The translations under genes and the position numbers were made by a program. DNA of 49,228 bases from an uncultured Bacteroidota bacterium (lineage in GTDB: Bacteria; Bacteroidota; Bacteroidia; B-17B0; Aurantibacillaceae): contig CAILKE010000034.1 in NCBI GenBank assembly GCA_903834765.1, positions 1 to 49,228 of the forward strand, written 5' to 3'. Below are positions 35,570-47,200 of the stretch, piece after piece (position 1 is the stretch's first letter; each line of letters opens with the position of its first letter). A model generated the notes under the pieces. It ran no database searches, had not been told where the DNA came from, and saw only the letters and a list, made by a program, of their open reading frames with translations.

Positions 35570-36748
35570 ATGAGCAAAGAAGTATATATCGTTTCTGCAG
35601 TAAGAACTCCCTTAGGGTCGTTTGGTGGCGCATTAGCTGGCGTATCATCAACTAAATTAGGTGCAATTGCTATTAAAGGCGCTTTAGACAAAATTAAATT
35701 AGACCCAGCTTTAGTGAATGAAGTATTTATGGGTTCTGTATTGCAAGCTAATTTAGGTCAAGCACCTGCTCGACAAGCTGCTAAATTTGCAGGTTTACCT
35801 GACAGTGTTAATTGTACAACGATTAATAAAGTATGTGCTAGTGGTATGAAATCTATTTCTTTAGGTGTTCAAGCGATTATGCTTGGCGATGCTGATATTG
35901 TTGTAGCTGGAGGCATGGAAAACATGAGTCAAGTTCCATTTTATTTAGAAAATAATCGATGGGGTGCTAAATATGGTAATGGTACGGTGATTGATGGTAT
36001 TGCAAAAGATGGTTTAATTGATGTATATGGTAATGTGCCAATGGGAAATTGCGCAGAGCTTTGTGCTAAAGAAATGAATTTCACTAGAGAACAACAAGAT
36101 ACCTTTGCGATTGAATCTTATAAGCGTTCGGCAGCAGCTTGGGCAGCAGGAAATTTTAAAGAAGAAATTGTGCCTGTGGAAATCGTTACTAAAAAAGGTA
36201 CGGTTTTAATTACAGAAGACGAAGAATATAAAAATGTGAATTTCGAAAAGATACCAGGCTTAAAACCGGTGTTTCAAAAAGACGGAACTGTAACTGCTGC
36301 TAATGCATCTACCATGAATGATGGTGCAGCGGCTTTAGTGTTAATGAGTAAAGAAAAAGCAGATATTTTAGGTTTAAAACCCTTAGCCAAATTAATAGGA
36401 TATGCAGATGCTGAACAAGCACCTGAATGGTTTACAACTGCTCCGGCTATTGCAGTTCCAAAGGCAGTAGAAAAAGCAGGATTAAAAATGAGCGATATAC
36501 AATATTACGAATTAAATGAAGCCTTTGCTGTTGTTGGTTTAGCTAATATGCAATTAATGAAATTAGATCCATCTAAAGTCAATGTAAACGGTGGAGCAGT
36601 TTCTTTAGGCCATCCATTAGGTTGTTCTGGTGCTCGTGTTATTGTAACCTTAATTAATGTATTGAAACAAAACAACGCTAAATACGGTGCTGCAGGAATT
36701 TGCAATGGCGGTGGCGGTGCTACTTCTCTAGTAATTGAGAATATGTAA
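35570..36748 (+). CDS. Acetyl-CoA C-acetyltransferase (thiolase)
   Basis: This 392-residue thiolase has the nucleophile Cys89 in NKVCASGMKS, the GGMENMS loop, NEAFA, the C-terminal GGAVSLGHPLGCSGAR histidine and the CNGGGGATS cysteine. It interconverts two acetyl-CoA with acetoacetyl-CoA, or cleaves short 3-ketoacyl-CoA. The sequence favours a biosynthetic or short-chain degradative enzyme over a long-chain FadA. It stands alone between a divergent metallophosphoesterase and a terminator. A TACATTTG (35532-35539) fits the -7 consensus about 30 bases before the ATG. It is not next to the HMG-synthase gene, so a joint mevalonate role is not implied. Confidence 0.92.
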   Translation: MSKEVYIVSAVRTPLGSFGGALAGVSSTKLGAIAIKGALDKIKLDPALVNEVFMGSVLQANLGQAPARQAAKFAGLPDSVNCTTINKVCASGMKSISLGVQAIMLGDADIVVAGGMENMSQVPFYLENNRWGAKYGNGTVIDGIAKDGLIDVYGNVPMGNCAELCAKEMNFTREQQDTFAIESYKRSAAAWAAGNFKEEIVPVEIVTKKGTVLITEDEEYKNVNFEKIPGLKPVFQKDGTVTAANASTMNDGAAALVLMSKEKADILGLKPLAKLIGYADAEQAPEWFTTAPAIAVPKAVEKAGLKMSDIQYYELNEAFAVVGLANMQLMKLDPSKVNVNGGAVSLGHPLGCSGARVIVTLINVLKQNNAKYGAAGICNGGGGATSLVIENM

Positions 36749-36766
36749 TATGGTTGTTAATAAACT

Positions 36767-36802
36767 AAAAACCTCCATCAAATTTTGATGGAGGTTTTTT
36801 TA
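36767..36802. terminator. Bidirectional terminator between thiolase and thioredoxin-like gene
   Basis: AAAAACCTCCATCAAA (36767-36782) pairs with TTTGATGGAGGTTTTT just downstream. Runs of A and T on each side give a U-tract for both converging genes. Confidence 0.9.
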
Positions 36803-36813
36803 TTTACTGAAGT

Positions 36814-37428
36814 CTATTCCATTCTTTTAATAGTACAACCAATCGATTTGGTTTCTTGCATTTTAGGAGTTTCGTTTTTTGATAAAGCCTCTATAGCATC
36901 TTTCAAGTAATGAGCTTTTGCTTGAGTCGCATCTTTCACATTATCATCTATAGCACCTTTGTAAATTAATCCTTTGGCATTAAATAAAAAACATTGAGGG
37001 GTACGAGTTGCACCAAAAGCATCTGCTAATTTAGAGTTAGCATCCACAACATAAGAGCAAGTATATTTTTGAGATGCAGCGTATTTCACCATTTGATCAA
37101 AGCTGTCTTCTTCGGCGCGTTGAGCTTCATTACTATTAATGATGATGCAGCCAATTCCTAGTTTCAAGCAATTATCACTTAGGTTTTTAATGCGAGTTTC
37201 GCTTAATTTAACGTAAGGGCAGGTATTGCAAGAAAAAATAACCAATACGCCTTTGTCTGTTTTAGCCATATTTAAGGAAACCTCTTTACCGCTTACATCC
37301 TTCAATTTTTCATCGGCTAAGGGTAGTGGTGCATTTATTCCTATTTCTGAACTAACAGAGGTATTAATAAAAGATAGTAAAAAACCACAAGCAATTAAAA
37401 GCGCAAAAAATATAAAACCTTTTTTCAT
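36814..37428 (-). CDS. Exported thioredoxin-like redoxin
   Basis: This 204-residue protein has an N-terminal hydrophobic segment (signal peptide or anchor, residues 4-22) and a redoxin domain of the AhpC/thioredoxin-like fold. It carries GVLVIFSCNTCPYVK with the Cys67-X-X-Cys70 pair, and a RTPQCFLFNAKG segment with the cis-Pro loop (TPQ). A thiol-disulfide role in the cell envelope is likely. The C-terminal tail adds a further Cys (SIGCTIKRME). Its partner protein is unknown. Confidence 0.82.
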   Translation of the reverse strand: MKKGFIFFALLIACGFLLSFINTSVSSEIGINAPLPLADEKLKDVSGKEVSLNMAKTDKGVLVIFSCNTCPYVKLSETRIKNLSDNCLKLGIGCIIINSNEAQRAEEDSFDQMVKYAASQKYTCSYVVDANSKLADAFGATRTPQCFLFNAKGLIYKGAIDDNVKDATQAKAHYLKDAIEALSKNETPKMQETKSIGCTIKRME

Positions 37429-37531
37429 TGTATATTAATTAATTTTGAGCGAAGATAACAAAACGATTTAGCAGTAGTGTTTTATTCCTCTACAAAATGC
37501 TTTCATTCGTCTAAAATTACCCAAAAAATTA

Positions 37532-40500
37532 CTACCTCAATACAGTTACATGTCCTACATAATCATGATTTCGGTTAAAGACATCCTTTAGTTTAACTTT
37601 CCAAGTATATACATCTTGTTGAACTTGCCCTGGTTTGCCTTGTACAGTTCCGTCCCAGCCCCTAGTGAGGTCATTTGTATAGTAAATATTAACACCCCAG
37701 CGGTCAAAAATCCACATTTCGTATGTTTGAATACCTATTCCCATACCAGTAAAAATATCATTTACACCTTCTGAACTTGCTGGCGTAAAAGCATTAGGTA
37801 TATAAAACACAAATTCTGGCTCTACTTTAACGGTAACTGTTGCTTCAGAAACACAACCGTGAATCGAGGTTGCAATTAAATCAACCACATAATCCTGAGC
37901 AATGGTGTAGGTATGAGTTGGACTAGTAAGTGTTGATGTATTTGCCGCTATTGAACCGCAATAATTATCGCCAAAATTCCAACTATAACTGGTAGCGCCC
38001 TGAGATGTATTTAGAAAGAAGATATTTGGGTCTGTAATAGTGGTCACTAAAGGATCGGGAACAAAAGAAGCAATAGGAACTGGATACACTTCTATCATTT
38101 GAGGAATAGATAGAGAAGATGAACATAAATGATTGGATGTAGCTGTTAAGGTTACACTGTATAAGCCCGTGTTATTATAACAATGTGCAGGATTTTGAGA
38201 GTTGCTGGTGCCACCATCTCCAAAGTTCCATGACCAAGATTGTATATTGTCTGGAGGAGCTATCGTAGACTGATCTGTAAAGTTAACACAGTGTACAGGG
38301 CATCCTTTTGGATTATCAACTGTGAAGCTAATAACAGGATTAGGATAAAAATTAACCAAAACCGAAGAGGAAATATTCTGGCAAGGTGCAGTGGCTATAG
38401 CTGTTAAACTCAACGTAATCGATCCATTTGTAAAATCAAGAGCAGTTGGATTATATGAAGCGTTTAATGCCGATGCGCTAGGGTTAAAACTTCCAGTTCC
38501 ACCACTCCAAACACCGCTGTTTGCTGAGCCTCCTACGGCACCATTTAAAGGAATATTTGCTGTTCCGGCACATACAAATATTGCTGAGCCAGCGTTTACA
38601 GTTGGCAATGCTAGGATAGTTACTAGCACTTGTGCATTCGATTGGCATGATGTTGCTGTTTCGGTTGTGGTTACCGTATAACTTGATGTAATAGTTGCAG
38701 CTCCTGCATTCACGCCAGTAACAGTTGGATTTGATGCTGACGCACTACTTAAATTTGTAGCTGGTGACCATGAATAGGCATAGCCTGCAGTGCTTGCAGT
38801 TCCTATCACTCCTGTTTGTCCCGCGCATAAAGTAATTGGAGCACCGGCATTTGAAATCGGTAATGGATTTACTGTTACCTGAACAGTATTATTTGCTTGA
38901 CAGCCATTAAGTGTTACTGTTAAAGAGTAATTACTGATTAATGGAATTGTACCGGCATTTGATAAAGTAACAGAAGGGTTAGAAATAATAGAACTGTTTA
39001 AACCAGTTGTAGGCAACCAAGAGTAACTATATCCAGCAGTTGAAGTTGCACCTAAGTTACCTGATTGTCCTGAGCAAAAAGTAACAGGTGCGCCAGGATT
39101 GGCTACTGGTAAAGGATTTACGGTAACTTGAGTTTGATTAGAGCCTGTGCAACCATTTGGACTCGTAATTGTAATCGTATATATAGTTGTAGTTACTGGT
39201 GTTACTGCTGGATTGATAATGTTTGAGAATGCAGGGTTACCAGGAGAATCCCAAGAATATACATAGCCAACCCCATTAGGCGTTGCATTAAGAGAAGCTG
39301 TGGCGCCTGCACATATTGTTTGATTTGGAGAAGCGGTGACAGTCAAAAAGTTTAACACGTTTGCAACAACAGGAGTAAATGGACTTACACAGCCTAATGC
39401 ATTCGTGGTATTTACGTAATAAGTTGTGGTTGTATTTAAATTTGGGGTAATGTATGTAGCATTAGTTATTAATAAGGTGCCAGAAACTTGAGCGTCGTAC
39501 CAAGCATATGTTCCGCCCGGAGCTGTAGCAGTAAGTGTTGCTGAAGAGCCAGGACAAATACTAGCATTAGCTGCAGATGGGGCTAAAGGCAACGGATTAA
39601 CAGTAATTGAAAAGCTCATTGGATTACCAACACAGCCACCAGCGGATGGCGTAACTGTAATCGCTCCAGAGATTGCCGTGGTTCCTGAATTTGCAGCAAT
39701 AAAGGAAGGAGCATTACCCGTGCCAGAAGCGGATAAACCAATAGTAGGGTTTGAGTTTGACCAATTATAAATAGTTGTGGTAACATTACTACTGAAAGTT
39801 GATATGGGTACTGTTAAACCACTGCAATAAGTTGCGCTAATAGGAACGGTTACTGTAGGAATAGGATTAACAGTGATTGTATAAGAAACAGGTGGCCCTA
39901 TACAAGAGTTTGCCGTTGGAGTTACTGACACAATTGATGTAATTGGTGAAGGTCCTGAATTTATAGCTGTAAAAGTGGGAGTGTTTCCCGAACCATTAGC
40001 AGCTAGGCCAATAGTTGTATTAGAATTAGTCCAACTAAAGGTAGTGCCAGCTAAAGTACTAGTAAATGCAGAAGCTGCCACCGATGTATTTTTGCAGGCG
40101 GTAACGTTTGCTGGAGTATTGAGGGTTGGAATAGGATTGACCGTAATCCTTGCCATAGCGGTATCTTGGCAGCCATGTGGGTCGGTGTAGGTGCAAATAT
40201 AAGAAGTTGTTGTTGCAGGAGATACAGAAATGTTTCCTAAGGCTGGTGCTGCTGGTGTCCAAGAATATGTTCCTCCAGCTAGTGATGTGGTTACTGAGAT
40301 AGCTGCTGCTACGCCATTACAAACGGTTGCTGAATTTGCTGAGGAAATTTGTTGAGGGTATAAAGACACAGAATAGGTTAGAAATGTTTGGCAATTCGAG
40401 TATGAAGTTAATTGACAAGTATAAGTTGTAGTTGCCGTTGGTGTTACCACAACAGATTGAGTTGTTAATCCTCCCGGAGTCCAGGAGTAACTAAATAATC

Positions 40501-41785
40501 CCACTGGTGCAGATAATACAGTAGATTTTGTTGGACAAACTACATTTACACCAGTAATCGCTAGGGGTTGACAAATGGCATCTACATAGGCATAAGCAAA
40601 ATGCCCCCCTATTGTGCAATCTCCCACTGTATATCTAACGGTTACGCATGTTCCAATAAAGGGAGTTAAATCAACCGCTACGGGCGTCCATGATTTATAA
40701 TATACATCAGTTGTACCTGGAGCTAAGTTAAAGCCGGGGATATTTGGCCCTCCGGTCACTAAATATTGACCACAAAGTACTGTATTCCCTGAGCAATCAT
40801 AAATATCTGTTTTAAAATAGGGTTGTTCTAACGCTTTATGAGGAATAAGAATGGGATTACCACTTGCATCATAAACAATATTACCGAGAGCATCTGTAGA
40901 ATCAGATAAAGCATTTTGAATAACAACTGCGTAATAGTATATAAATAAAGCATTTGATGCAGTAACTGTAAATTTTTGTTCTATGGTAGCACCCTGAGCA
41001 CCTGGAATACCGCCCAAATATTGATTTGTATTTCCGAAAATACCCACATCTCCTAATCTTAAAGAATTTGTTCCTCCAGAAGGGTTAACAATAGGAAAAC
41101 CTCCATAAAGATCAACGCCTGCGCCACTAGTAACGGAGTGTTGTGAAGCACTTGTACTATAATAAAGGGGAGTATATATGGGAGTAGCTGCCCCTGTAAT
41201 TCCAGTATTAACAATTCCAGTAGTGCCAACCCATCCAGTGGTGTTACCATTATCATACCCAATGTTAGAACAAGCTGGTTCTAGCGGAGCAGCTGGTGGA
41301 TTAGTATGATAGCGAATAGTTGCAGTGTAATTAAAGCAGGTTACAGCACCATCAGCATATGCTGGACAATTGTCTATCATAACATAATAACAAGAGCCAG
41401 CAGTCACTGTTATTGTTACTAAACTGTTAATCTGACCACCACCTGTAAAAGAAGTTGTAAACCAGTTTGTACCTCCAGCATTTGGAGTTACGCTATATAC
41501 CATGATGCCTGGAGCTAGCCCGTAAGTATTAGTTATAAATATATCAATAGTCCCAGCAGTAGGAGCACAAAAATAATATAACCAGTCTTTACCACTAGTT
41601 AAACCATAAGGGCTAAATGGGTTATAATTATCCACATGCCCACAAGTAGTTCCCGCAGCCGAAAAGGGCAACGTAACTGGTGCTGCAGCAGCAGCTGATG
41701 CATTATCTCCCCCTTGAGCAAAGCTTTGATAAGAAGATAATAAAAACAAGTTGATGCAGAATATAAAAGATATAAAGTATTTCAT
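37532..41785 (-). CDS. T9SS type B cargo protein with Ig-like and PKD domains
   Basis: This 1417-residue secreted protein has a signal peptide (ending SFAQ). Next come an N-terminal strand-rich domain (about 30-165) and a jelly-roll-like domain (about 170-410) containing a serine- and glycine-rich surface. Seven or eight Ig-like units follow (about 410-1170), each with a GTYSW or YSW core and a TVNP linker. Two PKD-type units are marked SWNFGDGGTS and SWNFGD. The end (FYIPNAFTPASSEGVNDIF ... IFDRWGVNIYY ... GHVTVLR) is the gliding-associated type B sorting domain. It should be exported by the T9SS and displayed or released; the ligand is unknown. It is divergent from the 42257 gene. Confidence 0.88.
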   Translation of the reverse strand: MKYFISFIFCINLFLLSSYQSFAQGGDNASAAAAAPVTLPFSAAGTTCGHVDNYNPFSPYGLTSGKDWLYYFCAPTAGTIDIFITNTYGLAPGIMVYSVTPNAGGTNWFTTSFTGGGQINSLVTITVTAGSCYYVMIDNCPAYADGAVTCFNYTATIRYHTNPPAAPLEPACSNIGYDNGNTTGWVGTTGIVNTGITGAATPIYTPLYYSTSASQHSVTSGAGVDLYGGFPIVNPSGGTNSLRLGDVGIFGNTNQYLGGIPGAQGATIEQKFTVTASNALFIYYYAVVIQNALSDSTDALGNIVYDASGNPILIPHKALEQPYFKTDIYDCSGNTVLCGQYLVTGGPNIPGFNLAPGTTDVYYKSWTPVAVDLTPFIGTCVTVRYTVGDCTIGGHFAYAYVDAICQPLAITGVNVVCPTKSTVLSAPVGLFSYSWTPGGLTTQSVVVTPTATTTYTCQLTSYSNCQTFLTYSVSLYPQQISSANSATVCNGVAAAISVTTSLAGGTYSWTPAAPALGNISVSPATTTSYICTYTDPHGCQDTAMARITVNPIPTLNTPANVTACKNTSVAASAFTSTLAGTTFSWTNSNTTIGLAANGSGNTPTFTAINSGPSPITSIVSVTPTANSCIGPPVSYTITVNPIPTVTVPISATYCSGLTVPISTFSSNVTTTIYNWSNSNPTIGLSASGTGNAPSFIAANSGTTAISGAITVTPSAGGCVGNPMSFSITVNPLPLAPSAANASICPGSSATLTATAPGGTYAWYDAQVSGTLLITNATYITPNLNTTTTYYVNTTNALGCVSPFTPVVANVLNFLTVTASPNQTICAGATASLNATPNGVGYVYSWDSPGNPAFSNIINPAVTPVTTTIYTITITSPNGCTGSNQTQVTVNPLPVANPGAPVTFCSGQSGNLGATSTAGYSYSWLPTTGLNSSIISNPSVTLSNAGTIPLISNYSLTVTLNGCQANNTVQVTVNPLPISNAGAPITLCAGQTGVIGTASTAGYAYSWSPATNLSSASASNPTVTGVNAGAATITSSYTVTTTETATSCQSNAQVLVTILALPTVNAGSAIFVCAGTANIPLNGAVGGSANSGVWSGGTGSFNPSASALNASYNPTALDFTNGSITLSLTAIATAPCQNISSSVLVNFYPNPVISFTVDNPKGCPVHCVNFTDQSTIAPPDNIQSWSWNFGDGGTSNSQNPAHCYNNTGLYSVTLTATSNHLCSSSLSIPQMIEVYPVPIASFVPDPLVTTITDPNIFFLNTSQGATSYSWNFGDNYCGSIAANTSTLTSPTHTYTIAQDYVVDLIATSIHGCVSEATVTVKVEPEFVFYIPNAFTPASSEGVNDIFTGMGIGIQTYEMWIFDRWGVNIYYTNDLTRGWDGTVQGKPGQVQQDVYTWKVKLKDVFNRNHDYVGHVTVLR

Positions 41786-42256
41786 AGTTATTTAGTGTTA
41801 TAATTTATAGTCACATTCTTTAAATTAATCTCTAAGGTATTATATAAAACCAATACAACTTTGGAGCATTTTGGGATTTTTGCACATAATAGTGATTTAG
41901 ATGAAAAATTTAGTGCAGGGCTACTTTCGCTGAGTAAAAAATCGATTATGTTGATTTACATAGAATAATTAAAATTTAATAATTTTAAATTGAATAGATG
42001 TATAATTAAAAAATTGAGGAGCTAATTTGTATCATAAGATTTTTTAATAAGACATTAAATTCAAAAAAATCATTTTTCCATATTTCCCACCTAAATACTC
42101 GTATTTTAACATTTTGTTAATGAAAAAAAAATCTAGGTAATACTTAAATAGTTTAATTTTGCTTTCAGTAAGTGAACAACCTAGAGGAATTTTCAATTAA
42201 TGTTCTATTAATTAAAATTATCTGAAACCGCTTTTAATAAATTATGTAATTTTTAA
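41786..42256. other. 471-bp divergent intergenic region between two T9SS cargo genes
   Basis: Very AT-rich, with no ORF, RNA gene or strong hairpin that I can see. It must hold the promoters of both divergent genes. A perfect -7-like TAATTTTG is at 42154-42161 on the plus strand, about 95 bases before the downstream ATG, but the nearest upstream TTTTG is 37 bases away, too far for a -33 element. Confidence 0.45.
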
Positions 42257-44233
42257 ATGACAAAGGGTAATCATATAATTTCAAAATTTTTTTTTATTTC
42301 AATAGTATTTATTTTTCTGCTTTTAGTTTCATTTACTAAGAGTTGGGGGCAAACTACAATATTTTCAGAAAATATTGGAAATGTTAACTCTGGCACGCAA
42401 TCAATTGCTGCTACAACATTTCAAAATAATGGAACTTTGACATATGTTGGCACGGCAGACACACGAACAACTGCCGCATCTTCAGGTTATAGTTCACCTT
42501 GCGGTGCAGCATCTGGAGTTAGAAATGTATTTTTTACAAATAGCGGAACTGCAACTTTTGAAATAAGTGGAATTAATACAAGCGCTTGCACAAATTTTAC
42601 TTTGTCTTATGGGCTTTTCAAAAGTACAATAGCCTCAAATGGCTCTGAATTTACAATAAGTGTAAGTACTGATGGAATTTCTTATACCCCCTTGTCAACT
42701 CCTTCATTGCCTACAGGATCAGGAACTGCAAATTGGTATTTAAGAAGTATAACTTCCGGCATACCATCAACCGCCAATTTGCGAATAAAATTTGTTAATA
42801 CTAGTACCACCCCGCAATTTAGATTAGATGATTTATGTTTACAAGGAGATTGCGGAGGCGGAACACCTCACACAGTAACTTTTGATGCTAATGGTGGTGC
42901 AGGATCAATGAGTAACCAAATAGCAAACTCAGCTACTAATTTAACAGCTAATGCTTTTACGAATAGTGGTTGTACTTTTGTTAATTGGAACGATTCCGCT
43001 AATGCTAACGGTACTTCTTATTCGAACAGCGCAGTATATAGTTTTACAGCTGATGTAACTTTATATGCACAATGGAATTGTGCTAGCGGTGGTGGAAGCA
43101 CAGGCTGTCCCTACATAGTATCCGCTGTAGTAAATGCCTGTGGAGGTAGTTGTGGTGCCGAAGGTAAAAATGAATTAGTGGTGATGAATTCTGGTAATTA
43201 TGCTATCCCTGTTAATGGAACAAACATTAATTTGTATTACAGTGGTGGAACAAACCATTATTTCACAAACTCATTTGCCGCTTCGTCAGGTACAGTTGTA
43301 TCTAATTTAAATACATTAACAGCCACTAGTGGTTGCACCAATACGCCATTTATTTTTGTTCCAAGTGGTGGAACCATTCCTGCCAATAGTACATTTATGA
43401 TATTAAATAATAATTCCTGCTTTAATGGTAGTTTTTCGGCCTATTGCAATGCAGGCCCGATTTATGTAATTATTAGCACTGATGCAGATTGGTCTTCTGG
43501 GGGTTATTTCGGTAATAATAATACTTCCCGTTATTTCCGAACAGATTTTAGTAGTGTAAATTCTGGCTGCGGTGTAACAACCTACAATTATAATAATCCT
43601 TCTGCATTCAGTTTTGGTACTGATGGCGCTGCTGTAGCTTTTAGCGGTACTACACCAAGCTATATTGTTGGCAATGGTAGTTGTGCTCCTAATATTGCTA
43701 TTTTACCTATAGAATTACTTGATTTTTACGCCACTAAAAATGGTAAAGGAAATGAGGTGACTTGGAAAGTAGCGCAAGAAGAAAACATCATATCCTATAC
43801 AATTGAAAAAAGTAAAGATGCCCTTGAATTTACTAAGTTTGCAGCTATTTATGCAAATAATGAAACACACACTAAATCATATTCAGTTTTTGATAACGAG
43901 CCATATAATGATATAACGTATTATCGCTTATCAACTAAGGAAACAGATGGAACAATAAAAAACTATAAGATTATTTCGATAGATGAGAAGGATAATAAAT
44001 GGGAATATATTCATTATCAAACTGAAAATAATTTAGTGATAGAGTTTAAAAACTCGTTACCAAAAAGCACTATTGCTAGTTTATATGATATTAATGGGAA
44101 AGACTTAATTACTCAAACTATTAAACAGTCTCAAACTATATTTAATTTGGAAACTCTTACGGCAGGAATTTATTTTGTAAGTTTATCAACTCCAATTAAA
44201 ACAGAACATTTTAAAATCATTATCTCTAAATAA
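42257..44233 (+). CDS. T9SS type A cargo protein with Listeria-Bacteroides repeat
   Basis: This 658-residue protein has a signal peptide (ending SWGQ). A first domain (about 33-195) ends in RLDDLCLQGDC. A Listeria-Bacteroides repeat (HTVTFDANGG ... YAQWNC, 205-275) follows, known in internalin-like surface proteins. A Cys-rich domain (about 284-480; NACGG..GAEGKNE) also occurs in the next gene. Then comes LPIELLDFYATKNG with an Ig-like segment, and a type A sorting domain (SLYDINGKDLIT ... TAGIYFVSLS ... FKIIISK). It should be exported by the T9SS. The next gene starts 28 bp later, so the two probably form one unit. Confidence 0.87.
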   Translation: MTKGNHIISKFFFISIVFIFLLLVSFTKSWGQTTIFSENIGNVNSGTQSIAATTFQNNGTLTYVGTADTRTTAASSGYSSPCGAASGVRNVFFTNSGTATFEISGINTSACTNFTLSYGLFKSTIASNGSEFTISVSTDGISYTPLSTPSLPTGSGTANWYLRSITSGIPSTANLRIKFVNTSTTPQFRLDDLCLQGDCGGGTPHTVTFDANGGAGSMSNQIANSATNLTANAFTNSGCTFVNWNDSANANGTSYSNSAVYSFTADVTLYAQWNCASGGGSTGCPYIVSAVVNACGGSCGAEGKNELVVMNSGNYAIPVNGTNINLYYSGGTNHYFTNSFAASSGTVVSNLNTLTATSGCTNTPFIFVPSGGTIPANSTFMILNNNSCFNGSFSAYCNAGPIYVIISTDADWSSGGYFGNNNTSRYFRTDFSSVNSGCGVTTYNYNNPSAFSFGTDGAAVAFSGTTPSYIVGNGSCAPNIAILPIELLDFYATKNGKGNEVTWKVAQEENIISYTIEKSKDALEFTKFAAIYANNETHTKSYSVFDNEPYNDITYYRLSTKETDGTIKNYKIISIDEKDNKWEYIHYQTENNLVIEFKNSLPKSTIASLYDINGKDLITQTIKQSQTIFNLETLTAGIYFVSLSTPIKTEHFKIIISK

Positions 44234-44261
44234 ATTAGTATACATTAAAATCATCTGAACT

Positions 44262-47200
44262 ATGAAAAAAATTATATACGCTGTATTATTTGCTTTATTT
44301 AGTATAACATCAAATGCGCAATGCTTTGAAATTCAAAGCATTTTAGTGGATGCTTGTGATGGAGGAAATGAAGGGAAAAATGAAATGGTAACCTTTAAAG
44401 TTGGTAGCGCGCCTTTGAGCGTAGCCACATTGAGCGTTAATTGGCCTAATAATAGCTGGTTGGGTATTTGTCAAAGTGCAAGTACTGCGGCAGATATAAC
44501 CACTGTAAATGCAACCATTTTAGGCTGTGGTTTTTTAAAAGAACCAATAGGTGGCGTTTTACCTGCTAATTCTAAAGTTTTGTTAATCACGAGTACTGCT
44601 TGGAATCCTTTAGCGCAAAGCTTTGTGAATTTAAATGACACGTTAGTTGTTATATTCCAATGTGCCGGTAATACATCTGGTCATTTTGCTAATTATAGTA
44701 CACCTTCGGGTATAAGGACATTAACAATGTCATTTACTACTACTCCCGGATGTTCTGATGCAGTTTCTTACGATAGAGTATTATTGCTAAATCAAAGCTT
44801 GGTTCCAGGTGCGCAAGATGGAGGTGCTGTAGAATATACTCCTTCAGGAGTAGCGACCTATGTTAATCATGGTTGTCAAGCCCCATATAGATCATTAGCA
44901 GTTGATGCAGGGGTAAATAAAAATGTTTGTGTCGGTTCCTCAATAGTGTTGACTTCATCGGTTACGGGTAATTATAATTCATTATCATGGTCGGGAGGAG
45001 CGGGAACATTTTCATCTCCATCTGCTTTAACTACCAGTTATACGCCCGCCTTAAGTGAATTAGGAAATACAATTAAATTATATATAACCGCAACGAATAA
45101 TTGCCCACCAAAGACCGCTTATACAATAGATAGTGTTTATGTAACATATCTTCAAAAGCCGCTTATAGGAAGTTTAAGTGCAACGAATGGTTATTCTTTG
45201 TGTCCATTGGGATCTACAGTGTTATCTTATTCTTTATCTAATGCATCGGCTACGGGTACTATGAGCACAGCATGGAGTTTACCAGCTGCGTCATCTTCTA
45301 CTTATGCAGTTTCGGCGCCTACAGGAACAGCTCCTGTAACTTATACCTTAAGCCTAACAGACTTTTGTGGCGTTACTTCCCAAACCTTAAATGTGTATCC
45401 TTTAGCAAATCCTAGTGTCACTATTGCCGCGCCATCACTAACTGCTTGTGCAGGGAATACAGTAGTGGTTAATGCAGCGAGTAATTCAGGTAATTACAGT
45501 TGGAATAATCCTGCAGGTGCTACAACAGCGTCTGTTATATTAACAGCTAATACAACCACCACAGGCATAGTTACAACAACAAATACGTGTGGAACAAAAA
45601 CTGATACTTATACGCTTACTGTAACTCAACAACCTTCGGTAAGCATTTCGCCATCATCAGTTTCATTATGTACAGGGCAAAGCGCTTTGGTAACTGCTAG
45701 TGCTAATACAGCAGTTACCTATACTTGGAGTGGTACGGGCGTGAATGGTTTAAATACGAATACAGTTTCTTTAAATACAGCAGGAGATTATACGGTAGTA
45801 GCATCAAATGTTTGTAATACTTCAACAGCACAAGTTAATGTCGTTGTAAATAGTACACCTACATTATCGGTTGCTACCACCAATAGTTTATTATGTGGCG
45901 GAACCACAGCTACTTTATCTTTAGCTGGTAGCACTGGAACTTATTCATGGAGTAATGGACAATCTGCACCAACAATTACTGTTACGCAAGGCGGCACATA
46001 TACGGCTACCGTAACAACATCATCTTGCGGATCATCTTCAAGCTCAATAGTCATTACAACGTTACCAACACCAACTATTTCTGTTACAAATACTGCTGTA
46101 ACTATTTGCACAGGTCAGTCGGCCGTATTGAATTCTACAAGTAATATATCAAATTATAATTGGAGTACTGGTGCAACTAGTAGTAGTATTTCTGTTAATG
46201 CAGCAGGTACATATACAGTAGCTTCATCAAATTCTTGCGGCACTTCTATTGCTAGTGCAGTAGTTAGTATGGCAGCATTACCAACATTAAGTATCAATAC
46301 ACCATCTTTAACATTATGCAGTGGAATAACAGAGACTCTTTCATTATCTGGTAGCACCGGGACATACGTATGGAGCACGGGGACGTCTACAACATCATCC
46401 TTACCTATAACAACAGCTGGAGTATATACTGCAACAGTTACTACTTCTGGTTGTGGTTCGGCAGTAGCATCAGTAACTATTGCCGCTCTTCAAACTCCAA
46501 CATTAACTGTAGCTTCAAATACTGCGATTGTTTGTAATAATACGCCCATTGTTTTAACGGCAACAAGCACGTACACTAATAATTATAGTTGGTTACCATT
46601 AGCTGCATCTACTAATACTTTACAGGTATTAACGCCATTGATATATACAGTAACCTCTACAAATAGCTGTGGTACGGATACTCAAATAATTACTGTTACA
46701 AATGGAACAACACCAATATTAACAGTTACGCCTTCATCATCGATTGTTTGTCCTGGAAATACAGTTTCTATTTCAGCAACTGGTGGAGTTGGAAATTTTA
46801 ATTGGATTGGAGTTAGCTCCACGAGTTCACTTGTTTCTGTATCTTCAGGCACATACATTGTTTCTAACACCAATGCATGTGGTACAGGTAGCCAAACGGT
46901 TGTTGTAAATACGAGTACTGTTGGTTCAGGATTAGATGGCACACCACTATCTGGAACACTTCCATTAAGTGTATCGTTTTCAAATTTATCTTCGGGAGCC
47001 ACAACGTATTCTTGGAACTATGGAAATGGAAGCTCATCAAACGGATTAGTTCCTGTTTCTCAAACGTATACGACTGCGGGTGTTTATACGGTTGTGTTAT
47101 CGGTAACAAATAGCGATGGTTGCATAGATAGCCAGTCTATTTTAATTACGGTTAAAAATGAAGATGCTACTTTAGTTGTACCAAATGTGTTTACGCCAAA

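Noticed and set aside
23427-36748. HMG synthase plus thiolase as a mevalonate pathway
   Set aside because: The two genes are 11 kb apart, no reductase or kinase is present, and the synthase resembles PksG more than the mevalonate enzyme.
42154-42161. TAATTTTG as the promoter of the 42257 gene
   Set aside because: The -7 box is perfect, but no -33 TTG lies within 17-23 bases, so I note it only within the intergenic entry.
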